DNA of 64,000 bases from Echinococcus granulosus (Eukaryota > Platyhelminthes > Cestoda > Cyclophyllidea > Taeniidae): contig NW_020170422.1 in NCBI RefSeq assembly GCF_000524195.1, positions 66,791 through 130,790 on the forward strand, in the 5' to 3' direction. The notes beneath the pieces are model-generated. The model was not told the DNA's origin. It made no database searches and saw only the letters and a program-made list of their open reading frames with translations. Positions 58,625-64,000 of this stretch are shown here, one piece after another. A program made the translations under genes and the position numbers. The number at the start of each line of letters is the position of its first letter. Position 1 is the stretch's first letter.

Positions 58625-59137
58625 GTCAACCGTTCACTATAAAACAATCACTTTTACTTGTGGTCTTGATTTACTTGTTTTCGATGTTGCTAGTAGAACT
58701 GGACTATCATGGAGTAATTACTCTCAGAATTGAGATTCTAAGCAAATTTTACATTAAGCAGAATAATGTTTAACTAAATCGCTGGGGTGTAAACGCCGCA
58801 CGAAGGTGTGGGAGCAAATTCAAGTTTTCACCACCATATGAGTCAGCCCTCTTCTGCCTCCGCTTTGTGTACCTGAATGGGGCAGCTTCTAATTGTTACT
58901 TGTTTGCACTTTTCGTCTAGAAGAAATTAAACAGCCCTGGTAGGTCATAGCCATAATTTTACTTTACTTCAGAAAAAAGTTTTGAAATTGTGAAGGCAGA
59001 ATGTCTACACAAGTCGGTGGGGAAGATGTAAAGAAAACGACAAAACCCTAAGCCAAACATCACATTTCTATGCCGATGAAGACAATCAAACAAGGCACCC
59101 GGGTTATTCTGTAAACAGTAATTTTTAGTTTAATAGA
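58625..59137. other. Intergenic
   Basis: No gene or repeat was recognised. Confidence 0.4.
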
Positions 59138-59325
59138 TGTAGTGGTCTGATGTTTTACTGAAATCGAAAGAAGGCACAGTAGTCAGACAGAATGCATGAT
59201 GTTGACCTAGAGATGAGCGGAGGGGCAACTGGCATAGCCCAAAGGCCAAGCCGCCCGGTAGAGGTGCAAATATTGAGCCCTCAAGTGGTCCGTTACCAAA
59301 ATTGGGAGTTAACCAAGTTAATAAA
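59138..59325 (-). repeat. Solo LTR of TRIM-like element
   Basis: The reverse strand carries GTGCCTTCTTTCGATTTCAG and ends GACCACTACA, with the family core ACCGGGCGGCTTGGCC then TTTGGGCTATGCCAGT. The outer end near 59325 is approximate. No internal region flanks it. Confidence 0.78.
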
Positions 59326-61876
59326 GCACTACGAAAAGTCTTAAGTCTTACCCCTTTTTGGCTTAAATAATCTAGAACTGATCCGTCTCCTTAAAATTTA
59401 CATCTCTCGTTGGAAACACCCGATCACTGACAAAATTTCACTCAGACGTACTGAAACAATTACCTACCGACCAAAAAACGAACAGGAAGGAGGTATTACC
59501 AGAGTCGTAGCTATCCTTATTTTAGTATGAAATTCGGGTGCAATTACGGTTAATCTCTCATGCGAGAACCAAGCAACCCTCCCTAAATTGATGATAAGGG
59601 AACCTATTCAAATGACCACTACTACATCCTACATTTTTCGATCTTCAAGGCGTTTATTCTAAGGGTATGGATTGGTGTCACCGGAAGTTCGTTTAATAAC
59701 CTTCAAAATCGGGAAAATTAAATAGATATGCAGATAAGCAACACCTTAAAAAGTGTTGTAGGACGTTAAATCCTTAATGACTTACAAGAATGCCCTCAAA
59801 AATGAAACCTCCCAATTGAGGATGGGAGTGTTGGCATTTTCTATGTACACGTAAGTAGAGGGACCTAATAAATGGCAGGACATTTATACCTTCCAGTTAC
59901 GTTTTTGTGAACTCGGCGTATAGTAAAATGTCAGAGGTGAAAACTTGATAATTAGCATTATCAGGCGATCATAGAAAGGCACACCCAGTTCCCTACATAA
60001 TAACTGTCAACCACGGATGAAAGGATGAGGACTTCATTTTCTGAATTCGTTTTTAGTTAACTCATGCATTTCTCAAATATCCTTGTCCGGTATATTTTTA
60101 TTTCACATGCTGCTTTTGATGTTTCCATGACTGCAGACAAAGTTATAAAAGGTTAAAAAATGGCTGCAAAACTGTTTGTCCAAAGCCAAGAAATCAATGA
60201 ACAGAATGCCATTAGACTAAACGCTCGTGTTTAGATGGACACAAATCTTTAAGGCCGAATGTTGGAACGGAATTATAAGGCCGTTTATACCACACTAACA
60301 ATCTACCAAGTCTAAAAGCACCTACAGAATTCCAATGGCTCCATGGCCATATTTTATGCCTAAGATCGTTCATTCAAACAACTTAAAATGTAGCCTTGGA
60401 AGTTCTACTAAAGGGAGAAATTTGCCCCTTAAATGACATAAATTTATAGAGGAAAAAATGAACTTACAGTCATTCAGTTTATTTGAGTCATTCTACTGGA
60501 TAGGCTTTCACCATTGTCAACTCTTCAAAATGTGGCATTTAATATGGTCGTTAAATAAACAAAAATTTGTGTTTAACTAAAGTTGCGGGACATTAATCGA
60601 GCGACTTAATCTTTTACGCGCTCAGAATTTATAAATTATCCATTAAATAATTATGGAACGTCAATGGGACTTGCCTTTCCTAGACGCTATAGGTACCAGT
60701 ACAAATGCGTTGGATTAGGATATAACCAGTGGAATTTTGTGCTAAAATCTCACCTCAGCCGAAGTAATCTCGCCTTGAACTAGATAGCAATGTTTGAATG
60801 CCAAATGGAAACCTGGTTTGATGCACAGACAAAACACACGTGCCAATTGTGTCCGTTAAGTCTAAAAGGCGCACGGACTTCGGTGCTTTGGGGCGCAAAG
60901 TACCTCATAAGACCTAAACTCGCGTTATTAGTTGGTGGTAGAGATTTGCGCTTCCCTCAACTTGATGTTGCTAGAAGCGTGAAATCAAATGAGGGCTGAT
61001 TTGGACTGCTAAGATTCGCAGCCATGTGTTGGGCTTGCAACTTAAATTATTGTCTTTGCAAGTGTTCACTCCCACAAACCATATTTCACAGATTATCCAC
61101 AAATTATGCGCTAACATGTACCCCCTGATTAATGACCTTCCGCTAAACAAGTAGACTGCAAATGTGACAGAAAGAGCTTAACACTGGGAGGGTTGGATAC
61201 ATCCAGACGATGTACGATTGGAGTCGTAACCGGGGCTGTCGCGTAGTTGTTAGGGAGGTAAAGTGGGTCCTCAGGTGCGTAGGTAAGATTAATAGATTTA
61301 GGTGTTGTTTACTTGTGTACCTATAGTTTTTTGATCCAGACTAACATGGTACGGAGGATGTTTCGTAATATCGAGGCATAAATAGGTAAGTAACTTAAAC
61401 AAGACAGTAGCAAATACTAGCTTTTTACTCACAAAGTTGAATCACTCTAATAGAATAAATCTCTTTTTTAAACGAAATTTTAAATTAATTAATGCATCTT
61501 TTTGTCCAATTCTCTACAACAAAGGAGCAAATTTAAGTCGAAACAGCAAACAATGCAGTGAATTCGTTGCCAATTCAAATATGAAAAGTCGAGATTGTGA
61601 ATCGGAGGACTGGAAAAGCGTGTTTTGAAAAGCTAAGGTCACCATTCACCATCACACCCAAGGCTACCAGGAAAATTTAATGAGATAAGTCATTTATAAC
61701 AGGTTAGGAGATACTTAGACCTTCTACTTGGTGGATGCAACTGTATGCAGTTATCTGATGTCCAGAGGCCTCTTCGAAACAGATTTCTGGAAAAATAACC
61801 ATCCTTTACCTTAGAGATGACGTGCATTGTGGCCATAGATGAATGAATTCCCACGGGTCACCATGTACGAAAGATT
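59326..61876. other. Gene-poor AT-rich region
   Basis: No coding exon, RNA gene or mobile element was recognised. A 69-codon plus frame at 60790-60999 (ATG at 60790) has no family signature or splice context. Confidence 0.35.
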
Positions 61877-62370
61877 TTAGAGGCTGACGTTAGGAGATAA
61901 CTGGTAAATTTCATATGGGAATGGCGTTTTATTGCCAGTTTGCCACAAGTCCAAGTAGTAGTATACGTGAGTGATACAGTAGTCACTGCCGAACAGTAAC
62001 TCAAAAATGCTGTGGATGCCTGCAACCCCAGAAATAGCTTTTCTGTTTACGAGCTCCAGGATTTTCCACAAGTTGCCATTCTTGAACATCGTGGACTATT
62101 CCGCAGTTGGCTCTCATACTAGCTTCACCCTAAATGGCCAATACTCGCGTAGATAGCCACAGTCAATCAAAGCACTGTAAACATTCCAGCCAATGGACGT
62201 GAAAGAAGATTGTGTGATATGTTTGACCATGCTCACCTTGTTGGAGTTAAAAGTCTCGTACTCCCCTAAGTCCTGCCTCTTGGTTGCGCCGGTTTGCACC
62301 AGCTCGCAGCAGGAAACCTGCGTTGAATTCCATTTCATTACATCAAAGCTAAGACTTTGGAGGTTTTACA
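61877..62370 (-). pseudogene. Decayed minus-strand reading frame with two in-frame stops
   Basis: Two open segments lie in the same frame: about 83 codons upstream (containing KHITQSSFTSIGWNVYSALI then DCGYLREYWPF) and 70 codons downstream (GNLWKILELVNRKAISGVAG, then HSIFELLFGSDYCITHVYYY). Only TGA and TAG, six codons apart, separate them. The composition (many W, Y, C and hydrophobics in a helical pattern) looks protein-like, not random. A splice that removes the stops is possible (a GT lies after YWPFR) but the intron would be very short. I cannot name the family. It could be a broken gene, a TE fragment, or chance. Confidence 0.35.
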
Positions 62371-64000
62371 CAATATTCAGCAGCGAAATCGTATATCTAT
62401 GTGCTTATGCTATTTCGTGACTGCTGAATTGGTGTCATAATGTCCGAGGGAAACGCCATGAATCAAATTCGCTAATTTAGCCAACTTGATCGCAACTTTA
62501 TCGGATGGAAAGGATTAACACCTGAACATTCGTTCACCAGGAAATAGGCGATGAAAACCTGGCCAGCTTGTTTTCCGTTTAGCACATTATTGAAACATTC
62601 AATACGTGTGGGTCAAACCTATGAGATTAGTTAGAATGCCATGAGTGAAGTCGCAATAACATAAAAGCGACATTCAAACTTAATTCAGCCTTAATTGTAT
62701 TTACAGAGGCGTCTGATGTGGTACTGTGAAATATACCACCTAAGAATGAGCAAAAAATTCATTTAAGATGAAGGTGGCCGGCACCACAATGGCATCGACT
62801 TGTTCAATGCGATGGTTGCAATCAGCATCGAATCCACTTTTTCGTTAAAACGGATTGTTCTGTAAACTTTCTTGGTTCAAAACTTTCACATTTACGGTTG
62901 CTTAGCCCACTTTGTTCCAAATTCATAATATCGACGTACTCACTAAAAGTGTTTTAACAATGTCCTACACCTAAACTTATCAGGCCTCATCTAGGCCAAA
63001 TGCACAATTCTACATATTACTTAGGAGAATAGGTCTCATTTTAACAATTTTCTGCACCGAATTATGCACATTTGTGTAATAATAAAAGCCTCACAACTCT
63101 AGAAATATATTTGTGTATCCAATATACATTAAAGGTGTTATCTTCCAGTTTAGCCACAATTTGAGATTACTGTGTCGAAAATTGGAGGTGGATGAAATAA
63201 TAATATCGTCTGTATGATCTTATAGCTTTAGATTCGCTTACTGCCGAAACCATGTGTACCCTTATAGGCAACATCAAATGCTTCAATTTGGTAGGTTTTA
63301 AGGTTTGACACAGTTACTTAAACTTTTGTAAGCAGTATCTTTTTACTTGGTTCACACGTGCTTGTACTGATGAATGTGATGGACAACTTTATGTGGTGCC
63401 TTTTAAAGCATTGACGAAAAGAGAAATAAAAGAAAGGCCACTATAGTGTTAAAGGGAACTAAACCCCCATTTTACTGATTAACAAAGTCCTTCTTAATAG
63501 GCACAAATTTGCCATTTAATCCAAATTACTAATGATACATTTTCAAGGTCAGACAATTAACTGTTAGTTTAATTATGGACAATACGAATCCGATATAGTG
63601 AGTCTAGGATCCCCTTTTTCCTTGAGGCAAATCATGGCTTTGAGACTTATTCCTTGCTTTAATAGTGCAAAGAGTACTTGCTAAAGAGCAAAAAGCGCAG
63701 TTTGTTGCTCCTGAGGTTACAGTTCCTAATAGCAACACAAACACATTTTGATTTGAATTGAAGTAAGGTCTTCATTGTTATCATTGTCACATTCCACTTC
63801 AAGATGTTTAAAGTCATCTACGTGTCGTTAGAATGGAGGCCGTACTTTCTTTTAAAAAACAACTTAGCAAAAAGTTAACTTTTAGGACCTTAAAAATCAT
63901 TTTTTTGAGATAATTAGCTAAACAAAGAAGAATTGTAAAGTTTTGCATTCTTTAGCATCGCTTACATTGGTGAAGGTGAATGGATTTTAGAAGTGTGAAA
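62371..64000. other. Terminal region, nothing recognised
   Basis: AT-rich sequence with no supported gene or repeat to the window end, apart from a short resemblance near 62557 to DNA near 45115. Confidence 0.35.

Overview
The window looks like nuclear DNA from a parasitic flatworm, most likely a cestode and perhaps a taeniid. Genes are split by introns that are often very short (34, 40, 45, 64, 72 and 73 nt in the best-resolved genes). The intergenic DNA is AT-rich and shows no sign of operons. The protein set is animal (spindle NuMA-like protein, radial spoke protein 3, Rag GTPase, selenocysteine kinase, Cys-loop chloride channel). The main mobile DNA is a family of roughly 1 kb LTR elements with no recognisable coding capacity, which resembles the TRIM elements reported from taeniid tapeworms. 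The organism call is an inference from these traits.

Layout. Positions 1-18.7 kb hold the 3' part of a large plus-strand coiled-coil gene. I resolve 14 consecutive phase-compatible exons. One exon carries the LGN/Pins-binding signature of NuMA/Mud spindle-pole proteins, so I call it a divergent NuMA homologue; its 5' end lies upstream of the resolved exons and possibly outside the window. Next come a complete TRIM-like LTR element (19.5-20.6 kb), PSTK (21.1-22.1 kb, Sec-tRNA kinase), RSPH3 (24.0-26.3 kb, axonemal radial spoke), a solo LTR (27.5 kb), RRAGC/D (28.6-33.0 kb, mTORC1 amino-acid sensing), a two-copy tandem repeat (34.4-35.3 kb) and a small one-TM protein (35.4-35.8 kb). A mostly empty stretch with one LTR leads to an intronless glutamate-gated-chloride-channel-like gene on the minus strand (41.7-43.2 kb). 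Further on are mitochondrial SSB (47.4-48.9 kb), repeat-rich DNA containing two more complete LTR elements and solo LTRs (52.3-55.9 kb, with one 100-N assembly gap), an intronless LRR transmembrane receptor-like gene (56.9-58.5 kb), and a gene-poor tail with one LTR and a decayed minus-strand reading frame near 62 kb.

The genes do not form a pathway together. They are unrelated housekeeping, ciliary, mitotic, mitochondrial and neuronal genes, as expected of a eukaryotic chromosome segment. The points most worth following are the NuMA-like gene, the LTR element family reconstructed from several full and solo copies, the RagC switch-II Gln-to-His change, and the unusual pore and TM3 residues of the chloride channel.
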